Positions 1 to 13,389 are shown, counted from the stretch's first letter. The stretch: DNA of 52,500 bases from Chrysomallon squamiferum (GCA_012295275.1 CM022672.1:2638943-2691442); one strand, 5' to 3'. Program-made: numbers and translations. The notes: generated by a model not told the origin, from the letters alone.

Positions 1-1535
1 ATCCGGACCACAAGCAATGCAAACCAGCTGCAGCACTGTTATCATTGGTAACTGGAAGTCCTATGTTCATAAAACTCTCTCAGAACATGAAGCTCAAAAG
101 AAAACTCGTATTCGCTTGAAAGGGTTCGTAGATGTTTAGAAGCAATTGTATTATCCGCTCACGTATTCCACAAAAGCGACCATAAAAATCAGCCGAGTTT
201 AAGATTAAATAAGAACTTTATCCACCATCTGAAACCGCCGTGGAATGACAGACGTTAACACTAAAATATCCTCTGTCAAATTCTTTCTTGTTTCATGTCG
301 TTTGTTCCTAGACATTTATTGCTAAACCGTGTGTGGCCCATAAGTAAAATTTAACGCGAAGGATGCAGTCTTTAATTGTGGTTTTCATCGAGTAACTAAA
401 AAAAAAAAATGTATATTTATTTAACGACTATCTTCCACTCGAGTGATAGCTGAACGCCAACTGTTGAGAAATTATTGAAGCTTTGTGAAGCACGTTTTAA
501 AAAAACAAATAGAATGGAAAAAATGTAAAAGTGTGAAATATTATTCAAATGTACAAACAGAGACTGAATATAAATATTTCATTATAATATGATGTTTAGA
601 AAACTTGTTTATATAAGGTTTCATTTAATTTAGTATCAGAGAATCCGTTTTAGAACAATCTGAACAGAATAGATTCAGTTTTGTTTTTCAATGAAACTTT
701 TTTCCACGACTAATCCAACTAGTACTTCCTCTATAACTACGAATATTACTACTACTACTGCTATTATTACTACTGCTACTACTAATACTACTACTGTTAT
801 TTATGCTATTATCATTGCTACCATTGTACATATACTACAATTACTGACATCATCATCATTGCTCTACTATCACGTGACAGAAGCAATACCTGTACTTTTC
901 CATCTTTAATTCTGTTTATCCTATCGTAAAATCATTAAACTGGAAAACTGTGCAATCGACGTTAAAGTGATCACCACTGCATTACTTTCTCTTTTTGGTG
1001 TCAATTATAAAAACATTAAGAAAACAGTCATTAAAAAAAGTTTTGCTATTGAATCACACTGATTAACACTTTTCATCGTTCTCAAACACAACAAACGAAG
1101 AAACTCGAGATGTCGTAGACTCTCTGAAAAGCCCTGAATTTAGAGAAAAAATCAAGGAAAGAATGCGGGCAGAGAAGAAGACAACAAACAACCCTGACGA
1201 AGACCATCACTCAAAACAAGACGTATGGCATGAGCGAGATGATGGAGTCAGAAGGAGGTAATGACTATTTAATGGTCGTTCTGACCATCCAGACCAGTCT
1301 GTTTCCTACTGGATGCATTTAGCGAGGATTCAGACAGACAGATGAAGCTGTAGCACGGTTTCCTCAGCCATTACTATTGTCGAATACCCGATGCAAATGA
1401 TTCCATTAGCTATTTTTATGGAGAAACATAGCAGTCGTAAAAAGTTTCGCTTTGTTTTTGCCATCTTTTGATGATGATTTCTAATCTTTCGGTACTGGAA
1501 ATATGGTAAAAGATAAAAAGAAAAGAATTTAATGT
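1..1535. other. Intergenic DNA, no gene seen
   Basis: AT-rich unique-looking sequence with short A and T runs. Both strands have frequent stops, and no exon with convincing splice sites or codon structure is visible. The only structured part is an imperfect trinucleotide tract, listed separately. A lone CACGTG hexamer lies at 871-876, which is expected by chance in a window of this size. Confidence 0.6.
716..845. repeat. Imperfect (ACT/ATT)n trinucleotide tract
   Basis: Runs of ACT, ATT and GCT triplets alternate for about 130 bases. They create a threonine/isoleucine-rich open frame that is an artefact of the repeat. The same GTA/TAC-type tract recurs elsewhere in the window (4.3, 7.0, 16.7, 22.6 and 51.1 kb). 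Confidence 0.75.
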
Positions 1536-1616
1536 ATTCAAAAACAAAGCATTGTGATAATAACTATTCAAAAACATAGCATTGTGATAATAACTATTCA
1601 AAAACATAGCATTGTT
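1536..1616. repeat. 30-bp tandem repeat, about 2.7 copies
   Basis: The block beginning ATTCAAAAAC starts at 1536, 1566 and 1596, exactly 30 bp apart. The second and third copies are nearly identical, and the first differs by one base (AAAG for ATAG). The third copy is truncated where it meets a further diverged duplication. Confidence 0.9.
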
Positions 1617-1795
1617 TATCTACAATTTCTTTGACGCGGTAATTAAATATCTATCTACTGATTATTGGAAACATGCTAGGGGAGAGAGAAAAAAACAAGT
1701 TTAATGCGAAATAATGGCGATGCAAACACAGAGCAATCTTTATCTTCAATTTACTCGACTTGGTAATTAAATATCGGTCTACCAATTATAAAGTA
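1602..1795. repeat. Diverged direct duplication, ~125-bp offset
   Basis: A segment of about 60 bases containing GGTAATTAAATATC occurs near 1602-1670 and again near 1731-1790, with scattered substitutions. It directly follows the 30-bp tandem repeat, so the locus has probably duplicated more than once. Confidence 0.7.
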
Positions 1796-4700
1796 ATTGT
1801 ACACTGCCATTCTGGTGGAAGATAAACACTGTATTATGTTTGTAGATAAGACATGAAGGGAAACGTTATTTACACTGTGACCACAGTTTACGCTGTATGA
1901 GAATACGACATTAATTGTCCCTAGCGTTGTGTAGTGTTTAATTAGTGAACACGATAAAAATAATGTGAATAGAAATACTTTGGAGCGAAGGTTTTTGGGG
2001 ATGTTTGTTTATATATTTTTGATAATTGCTTTTAATTTAATTTAATTTTTTTATTATTATTATTATTATTATTTTTTTTTTTTTTTTTTTGTAGTTTGGT
2101 TATTAATAGAAAGTGTTTTGATGATGTACATGGTAAATATAATGTAAAATAATTTCTAGATCGCACTTTGGTTTTATTTTATTTTTGTTTATGTTTATTT
2201 GTTTCTCGCAGTTTCTCGTAGCTTTTGTGTTTATTTTTGGATTTTAAATATGTTTTTTTTTAATTTTATTTATTTATTTGGCAGGAATATATTGCCAAAA
2301 AAAAAAAATAATAATAATTATAATAATTATGTTTCACAATAAATATAATTACATATAAAAGTTTTTTTTTACGTTTGTTTTTGTTATGGGTTTTTCTTAT
2401 AATTATTTGTCATGAATACAAACATTTTGAGCGCATTTCTTATTTTTATTCGTAGTAAATATAACATGAGCATAAGCTCATTGTTTCTCTTTTGGCATGA
2501 CTTCAAAGATTCGTATAAGTATTTCTAACAGTAAAAATGTTTATTATCTAATAAAAAGTACAGCAGCTTTATAAACGAAGTTACATCAGAAACTGGATAC
2601 TTTACGACTGATACTCAGCACGTAAATTAAATTCGTGTTTCTACCATCACGAAGACATCGAATGGTTTACGAAACCGCATTCTGTTTTAATAACATTAAC
2701 AGCAGTTCGAGGGTTCAGTTAATGAAGACAAAGGAAAAAAGAAGAAACCCCTCCCCCTCACTGTCATTGAACTGTGGATTACCTTCATCAGTTACCAGAA
2801 AGAAAGAAAAAAAAGAAGATTTATATTAACATACACAGTAATGCAGTCTGATACCCCAGTTACAGAGAGATGGCTAGATCGGGATAATAATTGTATACCA
2901 AGCACCAAGGCTGATCCGTGTTCTAAAAGTTTCAATAATTTAAAAAAATTTAAAAATATGAATCTCGATATCGAAGAAAAATATTTGTTTTTGTTTACCA
3001 TATTTAAACTATTACCCTAATACAATAATTAGTGTAAGTATTTAATCGGTGCAAACATTCATACACTCACACATATGCATACACACACGTATGTACGTAT
3101 ATACAGACATATTACTTGCATACATACACAGAAGTGGCTGACAAATCCTGTTTTGGTCATTGTTATGTCCACTGCAAGTATTAAATAATTCTCTGGGTAA
3201 AATGTTAAAAGATGAAAATGATAAAGTAAACAGTCTTTTGCCATTAACATCTTCAAGATAACAGTATTATACATTGTTCTTTTTGTTTTATTTTTCACAT
3301 TCGACAATTTTCATCTTCAATTTCTTTTATATATTTATATATATATAGTAAATTATTCTAACAGCTGGTTCTCGACGTGTATCACTTGCGGAACGTTAAC
3401 TTTGTCATTAACTTGTCCTTTCATAACGACTATTAACCGCACGTTTTCTTTACGCCTAACAAAACAAAATCAGCTATGGTCCTTGCTCCTGTATATGCCG
3501 ATTAAATCAACAAAGTGACCATAACGAAACTTTTCTCCTGGTTTTGTTATTTTTCAATTCTTCTTTTATAAAAAATAAAAAATAAAAAATTCTAAAACAC
3601 GCGACCTGTTAAACCGCCGTTTGTTCCCACCTGTTTCCTTCTGTTTTTTTTTTTAAAAAAAAAAAAAAAAAGCTTGGACAAAGTGGTCAAAGCAGGTGAT
3701 AGGCGGCCGTATCTTGTTTGTGCAGGTGCAAACTGGACAAACGTCTGTGCTAATTACTGCTTTGTGAGTGTGTTTATCATTCGGCGTGTTTGGTCGCTTA
3801 ATTGCTGATCATTGGTGCCCTAAACATGCTCGCATGCGTGGCAACGTGTATCGAAACGTTTTATCTCGACGGTATCAGTTTTTTAATGTTTACTACATCA
3901 ATTACACACCTTTTACTGTCAGTATTGTTTATTGTGACTTAGTTTATTATTTTATGTCTGCAGCAGGTTTGGCAGTTGTTGTTTTTTGTTTGTTTCTTTT
4001 TTCTTTTTTATTTTTTTATTTTTTTATCGTAAAGTGTTCGTCTTGATTTTTATTTTTTTTTTAAATTTTTTAGGATTACAGTAGTTTTCGAATTCCCGAG
4101 TTAAAGGAAATAAGCAAAGTAAATAAATAAATAAATAAATAAATAAAAGGAATAAAGAAAAACAGAAGAGAACACAGAAAAGATTTTGCTGATGTCAACA
4201 GAAGAAATGATTTAGTTAGTTTTGATCATTGTAGAGTTGAAATTTCCCGCTGAAAAATGAATGGATGGAAAATAAAGAAGTAGAAGGAGCGAAAGTTAAT
4301 TGGTTAGTCGTAGTGTTGTAGTAGTAGTAGCAGCAGTTGTAGAAATACTAGTACCAGCAGCAATTGTAGTAGCAGTAGTAGCAGTAGCAACGGTAATTAT
4401 AATAATATTAGTAGCAGTAATAGTAGTATGTATATATTAACCAATAATTATGCATAAAATAAATCAGATAAGTAGAAATGTGGGGAATATAATTCACAGC
4501 AAAGTAAAATAATTTTACTGAGATAATGGTACGAATATGTCTGCTGTTAATAAGACACCAACACTGTTAATCGTATCAAATATTGTTAGTGCTGACATCA
4601 GAACGCCAGCAAGGAAAAAAAAAAAAAAGTATAAAAAAAAAAAAAAAAAAAAAAAATGATTGATAGAAATAAACCAACAAACAAAATAATCCTTAGGAAA

Positions 4701-4925
4701 GAAAAGTATTAATCGAAAGAGAACGACAAAGAAAAGAAAAGACTTTAAATTAACTTGACGAAACAAATTTCACATTCCAGAAACTGTCTTTCTGTGTTTA
4801 AACGCAGCATTACTTCAGCACAATTTATGTTTCTTTTGCCAGCAGTTATACTTCGTTCCAAACTGAAACCTTTTTTTGTCCAAGCAGGGACACTGCATAC
4901 ATTAACCAGTTTTCACCACTCTCAA
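1796..4925. other. AT-rich intergenic DNA with simple repeats
   Basis: No gene is seen. The stretch holds a poly-T tract near 2072-2090 and a T11-A17 junction at 3644-3671, which is self-complementary. It also has (AAAT)n near 4118-4147, a GTA/GCA tract (listed separately) and a poly-A stretch near 4617-4656. Open frames here are short and low in complexity. Confidence 0.6.
4311..4430. repeat. Imperfect (GTA/GCA)n trinucleotide tract
   Basis: About 120 bases are built mostly from GTA and GCA triplets, with occasional interruptions. The tract resembles those at 7.0 and 16.7 kb. Confidence 0.75.
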
Positions 4926-4929
4926 TTAA

Positions 4930-5280
4930 TGATAAACTATTGCGTAACGACACATTTTGCTCGTGACCTAGATATTCGCACAGCCGTCTGCTGTTTGAGG
5001 AATTCCTTCACCTCGCGTCTCGTGGCGCAGAGTAATGAGGCATTATTACTTTGTCCCACTTGCAGTTAGCTGCCAGCTCCAATACCAGTTGTCGTCGGTT
5101 AAATCCACAAAGCTGAAGACAGCTGGCGATCTTCGAAATGGAGTTTTAATTGGCTGCCAGGATCGGCACGGTTAATCTTGACCGTGTCCATCACGATACG
5201 CTCTGACGGGGTTGGACAGACTCACTCGGTACTGTTATCTCATAAACGATTTGTGTCTCGGCACAGTCGCCTTCTGTTGG
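4930..5280. promoter_or_regulatory. Unique, base-balanced island (candidate CNE)
   Basis: About 350 bases have clearly higher GC and CpG than the flanks and lack simple repeats. Homeodomain-like cores (TAATGAG, TTAATTGG) are visible. No open frame is convincing on either strand. A non-coding regulatory element is the most economical reading, but there is no direct proof; an unrecognised non-coding RNA is possible. Confidence 0.3.
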
Positions 5281-6445
5281 CTCTTATCTTTTTCTTTTTT
5301 TTTTTCTTTTTCGACTTCTTTTCTTTCTTTCTTTAAACTTCTCGTATTGCGAAAAGATTTTTTTCTTTGCCGGTTGTGAATATGGTATTAATTTTTAAAA
5401 AGAAATATCAGACTTGAAGAATGATAAATAGCTTCGTTGCACTTTATGAGAAAAGAAAAGTTCTTACTGTCATTGCCAATGTGTCATATGTATAATTAGT
5501 TTAAACTTTGAGACTGCACGTTTGTAATAATAATAAACTATCATCATCATCATCCTCATTAGTATAATATTGTTAGTTTTTATCAGTTATAATCATCTAT
5601 AATAATATATCAGTTGTAATTTTCTTAATATATTCTTATGTTATTCGTTTGTTTTAATTTATTATCTCTGTCTGTCTGTCTCTCTCTATCTCTGTTACAG
5701 GTTACAGAACAACTTTTATTTCCTTCCATAAATTCAAATTCTACAGCAGACGACGGATGCCTCCTTTGGCGTAAGATCACTGTGACGAGTTACGACATCA
5801 CACGTGTCTTTGTCTGACGGTATATTTGTATGATGTAACTTGAAGACGTAAACAAAGTACAATTATGACAATTGTTTTTGTTTTACTGACGCGGTTACAT
5901 GACACTGAAGATCACTTTAAAACGAAAACCTGCCCTGCAAGAACAAGACGACGCCTCACCTAATTATGACAACTAACAGACGTGCGTGAACCTGCACATT
6001 TTCACGTAGTCCCCAATGTGTCCCACAGTAATTGTTTTTATAACATATGCCTTTACAAACACGTCCGTGTATTGTGTTCTGCAGTCTACGTGAATTCCAA
6101 AAACAATTTGATCATAAACATATTAATCTTAGCAAGACAGATATGAATGGGAGTAATGAAAAATATCTGCACTGCTGGCTGACAGTGGTGTCGTTAACTT
6201 TTAGTTACAGCAAACTGAGGCATGTAATGGAACCAGCTGGCTCGCTGTGCAAAACGAGAGAAATTTGAATTTACTCATGCAGCAATTTTCATTACGTATT
6301 CTAGATCGTCAAGTCAAGATAAAAATATTACAGTCGCGGTTGTTTCTCACGAACCCGATCTCTGCAAAGTTCAAGCACGTTTGTCAAGGGAACGTCGTCC
6401 TTGTCAAGGGAAATATGTCATGACCGACTGACTTCAACATGGGGC
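5281..6445. other. Intergenic DNA, partly base-balanced
   Basis: A polypyrimidine stretch occupies 5285-5335 and AT-rich spacer follows. A more balanced section at about 5,700-6,300 contains no recognisable exon. A 73-aa open frame beginning near 6047 has no recognisable domain and is treated as chance. Confidence 0.5.
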
Positions 6446-6448
6446 AAG

Positions 6449-6457
6449 ACAGAAGAG

Positions 6458-6506
<49 letters not shown>

Positions 6507-7307
6507 ATATCTTCTTGATTTAATAATTAAATTTTGTGAAATCAAAGGACTGCGGAAAGTTCAAGATAATGGCATTGTCTTTGAAAAGAATATATGAGTT
6601 TTGGATGTTTTCCAGAACATTTACTGAAATGCGTTAATGGCATTCTTCTAGTGTCAAGGGTATTTTTAATTTCACTGAACAAAAAGACAATTTTATTGTC
6701 TTAAATTTCAACACACTGACCCAGTTATTCGTTTCTAAAGACCTTTTATACAATTCAGAATCATTATTGCCTCGAGTAGCGAGAAAAAATAAAGAAGCAA
6801 AGAAAAAAGCACTTCCCGATCCACAAATACCAAACTTGGCGGATACGTAAAATAATAAACTAAAACACAGCAAACAACACTGACAGTTAATGGTGTGTAA
6901 CTGATGTAATTTTACTCTCTCTACAACAGAACATAAAAACTGATATACCACTGAGATAAAAATTAATGATAGCAGAGGAATGCGGGAACTGAGTAGAAAT
7001 CGTAGTAGTAGTTGCCGTTGTTGTTGTATCAATAGCATCAGAAGTGGTAACAGTAGTAACAGTGACTGCAAAAGCATCAATAACAGCTGAATAGTAGTAG
7101 CAGCAACAGAAGCATTAGTAGTTGTTGTAGTAATAGCAGCTGCAGTAGCAACAGTACTAGTACTTTTTCTGGCATTGACACAAATCTGTTTCACCTAGGT
7201 CATTCTTTAAAATATGTCAACCAACGTTTTTTGGTGGGTTTTTGTTTTTCATTCGTCGTCAAATAGGAACAACATATTTCCTTTTTGAAGTGGAAACAGA
7301 AGAAATT
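6449..7307 (-). mobile_element. Possible poly(A)-tailed retro-insert (uncertain)
   Basis: Read on the minus strand, the segment ends in a run of 40 A (a T run at 6463-6502). An ATTAAA-like hexamer sits about 25 bases before it. The segment is bordered by an 11-of-12 direct repeat: ACAGAAGAGATT at 6449-6460 and ACAGAAGAAATT at 7296-7307. That is the layout expected of target-primed retrotransposition: target-site duplication, body, poly(A), duplication. The body holds the longest open frame of the window (186 codons, 6634-7194 minus). Its N-terminal half is a trinucleotide-repeat artefact and no domain is recognised. It could be a retrocopy of a non-coding transcript or a SINE-like unit. Alternatively the poly-T run and the short direct repeat may coincide by chance. 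Confidence 0.3.
7005..7160. repeat. Imperfect (GTA/GCA/ACA)n trinucleotide tract
   Basis: GTA, GCA and ACA triplets dominate about 155 bases. Read on the opposite strand they give leucine and threonine runs, which explains the long open frame there. Confidence 0.7.
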
Positions 7308-8125
7308 TCGCAAGCTTTTAAATGCTCCAGTAATTTCAAGTGCAACAACTTCAGTCACACCGCTTTAGCTATGCGGTTTAGTCGATCGTGTGTGTTTGTG
7401 TTTGAGAACTTGAGAAATTTAAACCCCTCTTCGCTTGTACTAGCTGAAGTGGGCTAAGACTGGTACATCCTGTGAGAAAGTTTTGGATGGTTGATGACTA
7501 GTTTTTCTCTTTGCATCAATAAACAACGCACTGCAGTTTTATGGATCATTGCTTGTTGGATAGGAACTTTTTTTCCATATGTCACAGTCAGTTTAGTGTT
7601 GTTGAACGACGAATAATAGTTTTCGAGAAATAAAGAAAGTTGATGAAACTTAATTGGGAATGTTGTGATCTGTGATCAGTTCAAATTTGTTTGCCAGCAC
7701 ATCATTATTTAGTATTATCCGAGTCTTACATAATATTGTGTTCATATTCATTTTATTTCATTTTAACTAGTATCTTTGACACGTGGAAAGTAAATATGAA
7801 TAAAATAATTAGGATCCATAGATATGTTTTTTTCTTTCTTTTGTTCTTGTACTGATTCTTTAGCATGCCATTGCCATAATTATTTTTCATGGAACTGCGA
7901 TGTTCCTGTGGTATAAAGTTTTAAGAAAATGGAACATATAGCAATTAGAATACGCAGTTATTTATTGTTAGCCGAAGGATTAAGTAGGTATGTCTTGAAC
8001 AAACATTCTTCATGCTGGATTATTTCGCAATAACATTGTTAATATGTTAATGTGCCCGTGAAATAAATAAGTGAATTACCATGGCCATATATATATATAC
8101 ACACACATCTCGAAATATCACTGGC
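7308..8125. other. Intergenic DNA, no gene seen
   Basis: Mostly AT-rich unique DNA with a short (AT)n(AC)n tract near 8087-8107. Short open frames have no recognisable motif and no supporting splice sites. Confidence 0.55.
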
Positions 8126-8129
8126 TGAG

Positions 8130-8550
8130 AGCTAAGCTAATGACTACATTCGATCCCATACCACCCAGTCTCATGTCCCACAGTTTCGTAACTTATGTTA
8201 CCCTGCGGCTAGGATCGGGGTGTAGGGAGCTTCGCGTCAGAACAGACACTGATACAGAGATCACCTCGTAGCTAGAAAACAGCTGTGACAAATTGAAGCC
8301 AGCGATGGCTGGTGCAGATAACATTTTGCTGTTGCGTAACTTTAAACGACGGCCGGTCGCTGTAACGAGAGGCTTGCTTGTTCCTTCATCCGCAGTAAAC
8401 ATCTCGCGCAATGTGCGAACGCAGCGAAACCACCTATGGCGGAAGGGCGGGCGCGTGAAAATTGCAGGCTTTGTAGCCTTGACTCGTTTTTTAAGGTCAC
8501 GATGCCCGATTTCAAAGTTGAAAGGGTTTAGAGTAGGCGTAACTCTTAAA
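8130..8550. promoter_or_regulatory. GC/CpG-rich island with stacked promoter-type motifs
   Basis: About 420 bases stand out as GC- and CpG-rich in an AT-rich neighbourhood. At 8436-8452 three site types overlap: ATGGCGG (YY1-like, 8436-8442), GCGGAAG (ETS-like, 8439-8445) and GGGCGGGC (SP/KLF-like, 8445-8452). An imperfect GCGCA/TGCG pair near 8405-8418 resembles an NRF1 site. Such stacks are typical of CpG-type promoters in animals. Long open frames on both strands here reflect the high GC and are not accepted as genes. No transcript start can be fixed from sequence. Confidence 0.35.
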
Positions 8551-9205
8551 AAAAAAAAAAAGGAATAAAAAAGGAAAAAAAAGAAGAAAGAAGAAATAAT
8601 TCGAATTTTCAACGACGCCAGTCTAAAGTTAAAGGCTAATACACACTGATGTCATTCTGAGTAACTTTTTTTCTTTTTCAGTGATTCACATTTTTTTATT
8701 TTTTTTTATTTTTTTTTTTATTTATTTATGTTTTGGATAATAATAATAATAATAATAATTATTATTATTATTATTATTATCATTATTATTTTTTTTTTTT
8801 TTTATAATTTTAAAATTTTATTTTTTTAGATATTTATTTCATTTTATTACTTGAAAAATAATACGTTTGTGTGCGTGCGTGTGTGTCCGTGTGTGTTAGT
8901 ATTCATGTGAAATAACAAAATAATGATCATAATAATAATATTTTTTAATTCACATTGGATGTCCTCTAAATAACACAACCAACAAAACTCGCTCAGAGCA
9001 AGTACAAAAATACAGCATGTTTGGTTATTACTCATGTGTAAATACCAGTGTACGTGAAAGCGATGATAAATACTTACAGAAATGACAATGGCAGGATATT
9101 ATCATTATTAATATTACTAACATGGTATGCCGTTACATGTAATTCGCAATACGTAGTCAAATAAAGGTCAAGGGTCAAAGGTTACATCTGAGGCACTGCT
9201 CACTT
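8551..9205. other. AT-rich spacer with poly-A/T and (AAT)n(ATT)n palindrome
   Basis: Long T-rich stretches surround an (AAT)n block that flips into (ATT)n at about 8738-8780. This forms a self-complementary palindrome of about 40 bases. A short GTGTGC-rich tract follows near 8866-8896. No gene is seen. Confidence 0.7.
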
Positions 9206-9209
9206 GAGT

Positions 9210-9470
9210 CGTATCTCCATGATATTAGCATGCAATCAAATTATAAATTATATATATCTAATTACCAGTTGACTTGATTTAATATGCCGGTTGCGTAACA
9301 AACAGGCAGTCTGCAATATTTTATTTAATGAATTTCGGCAGGCAGGTGGCATAAATATAATTTAGTAAACAGCTGTAGGTATGAGAAAGAAAACTGGCCT
9401 GAGGATATGTGGGTTGTGGGATCAATACTCCTGCATGTCCCAGTTAGCATATTTCTCGTTACAGCCAGTA
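9210..9470. promoter_or_regulatory. Unique island with homeodomain-like cores (candidate CNE)
   Basis: The segment lacks microsatellites and contains TAATTA/TTAATG-type cores, a GCAGGCAGGTGG stretch and paired TTTA blocks. No coding potential is evident. It is called only because its texture differs from the flanking simple-sequence DNA. Confidence 0.2.
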
Positions 9471-10742
9471 CTTTGATTTAGCAAGGGGCGTTAGTATAAC
9501 TTTTAATACCTAGGAAATAGACAGTGAGAGGAAATACATTTTTTCTCTCTCTAATGCTGTCATCATTCATGCAAACAAGTTGTAAGACATGCAGAAATGT
9601 CAGTAAATGTATCAAACTGCTGTAAAATAAACGCCAGTGGGTCGTAAGTTTTAAATATTTAAAATTTTATGTATAAAAATTATGTCAAGGCTTCATCAAA
9701 CATGTATTCATTTACGTTAAAATAGATTATGTATAACCTGCGGGCCATAAAGAAACTTAAAGATATGTCACCAACTAAAATTACGTGAAGGCATCGTCAA
9801 ACTGTGATGATGGATGTCTTTCTGCAGCCGTATAGGTTTTAACATTTTTATAGCGAAGAAAAACAAGTGATGCAAAAAAGTCCTGTTGCTGTTAATGCAG
9901 AATCCCTATGAATGCAGTTTAACTTAAGGAAACGTTAAAATTTGAATGTTTATTACAAAATAATCATATAAATTAGTTGTTATTGTGGCGTTAACTATAA
10001 TAGTCGAGTCCAAGAAAGGTGAATGATTCAACGTATACATAGATGAATGAAAGATACATGATTAACGAATGTACGAATAAATGAGTTTATGAATGAATGA
10101 ATGAATGAGTGAGTGAGTGAAAAAAACTAACAAATGAGTGTTAATAACACAATTTAACATGAATAAAACAAGAAGCAGAAGAAGAATAAGAATAACAGTA
10201 AGAATAAATAAACAAACACATTTAAACACAACAAATACTAAATAAAAATTCTGCCTTAGTTTCTTCTAATATATTTTTCCATATTAAAAATAGAAAAGAA
10301 TTTTATTAAAGCTCGTATATGATTTTTGTGTTAATTTTCAAACCATGGCCATGTACTAAGTCCCAGAGGCCAGCCAAGGCAGTGATCAAATGCACACAAT
10401 GTCAGATTCCAGGCAACTTACTGGAAAATTATCTCCTTGCCACAGCCCTGACGTCATTATTCATACATGTTCTAAATCTTGCGGGAACCGAGTGAAAGAA
10501 GAAACATATGGATTTAATGTCGTTTAGTAGCTTGAAAAACCATTCCGGCATAGGCGCCAACACACTTTCTGTCTATTCTAACCAATTTTAGTTAGATTGG
10601 TAGATTGTCAGATGTATTATTTATTTATTTATTTATAGTTGTTGTTGTTGTTATTGTTATTGTTGTTATTCATGATATTAGTGATATACTGTTGTTTTTC
10701 CAAACTAATAATGACTTTTCGCTTTTCAAACATTATTCAATA

Positions 10743-10777
<35 letters not shown>

Positions 10778-10980
10778 GTTTTGCTTTGATGGGGGTGTTT
10801 GATTTTATAATAATATTGGTTTTTGTGTTGTTTTTCTCGGAAAATGTCCTTCTCACAAATATCTATCTATATATGTCTATATAGCTATATCTATATCTAC
10901 ATATATATACATATGTGAGAGAGAGAGACACAGAGAGAGAGAGATTTTAAAAAAAACAAGAAAAAACATTTCGTGATCTA
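9471..10980. other. Intergenic DNA with tetranucleotide tracts
   Basis: No gene is seen. The stretch holds an (AATG)n-to-(AGTG)n transition near 10,089-10,120, an (ATTT)n tract near 10,615-10,637 and (ATT)n near 10,748-10,777. A degenerate (TATC)/(TATA) tract runs from 10,860 to 10,915 and is followed by a short GAGA block. Confidence 0.6.
10449..10456. promoter_or_regulatory. Full palindromic CRE (TGACGTCA)
   Basis: A perfect CREB/ATF palindrome lies within a non-repetitive stretch of about 150 bases. One such site alone is weak evidence. It is listed because the same site class recurs at 24.6 kb and in the promoter region at 35.0 kb. Confidence 0.3.
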
Positions 10981-10984
10981 TTCA

Positions 10985-11200
10985 ACATTTCCATGTCCCT
11001 TGCTAAATGTCATCACTCACAAAACGATGGCACGGAATGGATGGTATAATGTTGACCGAGGGAAGTAATGGCCTTTTAATGGTTATTGTTTGCCCATTAA
11101 GATACAGTACAGTCTCAATAGTTGCATTTACCATAGACCTCGTCCAAAAGGCCAATCTTTGCGGTTATTTTGGCTTCTACTATTACCTTTAGAAAGTTTG
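10985..11200. promoter_or_regulatory. Unique island with homeodomain-type inverted repeat
   Basis: This repeat-free section contains TTAATGG (11076-11082) and its exact inverse CCATTAA (11094-11100). The 11-base spacer reads TTATTGTTTGC and itself holds SOX-like (ATTGTT) and forkhead-like (TGTTTGC) cores. A compact composite of this kind suggests a developmental enhancer. There is no convincing coding frame. Confidence 0.3.
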
Positions 11201-11410
11201 GTCCCTCTGCGACCATTAACAAGTTAATAGGCTTGTCTAAAGATCGTTTGTATGCATGATGTTGAAAATCTTGCTGAGAACTTGTGTACAGTGGAAATAT
11301 TCGTGCCGTTTAGAAAATAAATACAATAAATATTTATAATCTACTTATGTAGGTACATACTCTTGAGGGTAGATCTGTGTGTGTTTGTGTGTGTTCTGTG
11401 GTGCATACAT

Positions 11411-11690
11411 GTACACGATACCATACATTCTCATATATTCTAACACACGCACACACACAGATATATAAATATATAAATACATACATACATACATACATAC
11501 AATACATACACACATATATACATACAATACATACATACACACATATATACATATATACATACACACATACATACACACATACATACACACACACATACAT
11601 AGATACATACATATATATATATACATACATACTTACATGCATACATGCATACATACAGACAGACAGACAGACAAATGTACATATCACAAA
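11411..11690. repeat. (ACAT)n/(ACAC)n compound microsatellite
   Basis: About 280 bases are dominated by ACAT, ACAC and ATAT units and pass into (ACAG)n near 11,655-11,672. Six frames remain open here on both strands purely because of the repeat. Confidence 0.9.
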
Positions 11691-11738
11691 ACATTTCATT
11701 ACTCTAAAAAATGCAAATGGATTGCCAGTTATTTCGTA

Positions 11739-11739
<1 letters not shown>

Positions 11740-11791
<52 letters not shown>

Positions 11792-11812
11792 GTATATATA
11801 TATATATATATT
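11740..11812. repeat. (GT)n(ATGT)n(AT)n compound microsatellite
   Basis: About 45 bases of (GT)n are followed by ATGT units and then by (AT)n up to the unique sequence at 11,812. Confidence 0.92.
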
Positions 11813-13164
<1,352 letters not shown>

Positions 13165-13389
13165 ACATATGAAAGTGATTTAGCGAGAAAGAAAAATAAT
13201 GAAGGAGCACAGGCTATAAAGAAAAATAATAAAGATAACATATAATAAAAGAGAATATATAAATTAATTAAAGCATGAATAAATCAATTAATGCCAGAGA
13301 TTTATTAATTTTTATGGCAGAAGAAAAGCAAACTGGAGTTACACGCAAACTTTCTAAACACGCATCTTTTGTTCCTAAAACAAAACTAA

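Noticed and set aside
6634-7194. 186-codon minus-strand frame, the longest in the window, as a protein gene
   Set aside because: Its N-terminal half is translated GTA/GCA repeat (poly-Thr, poly-Leu), and the rest has no recognisable domain or splice context. It is kept only as part of a possible retro-insert.
8193-8612. 139-codon minus and 91-codon plus frames in the GC-rich island
   Set aside because: Both strands are open at once because GC-rich DNA has few stops. There is no domain, and the frames end in poly-A/T.
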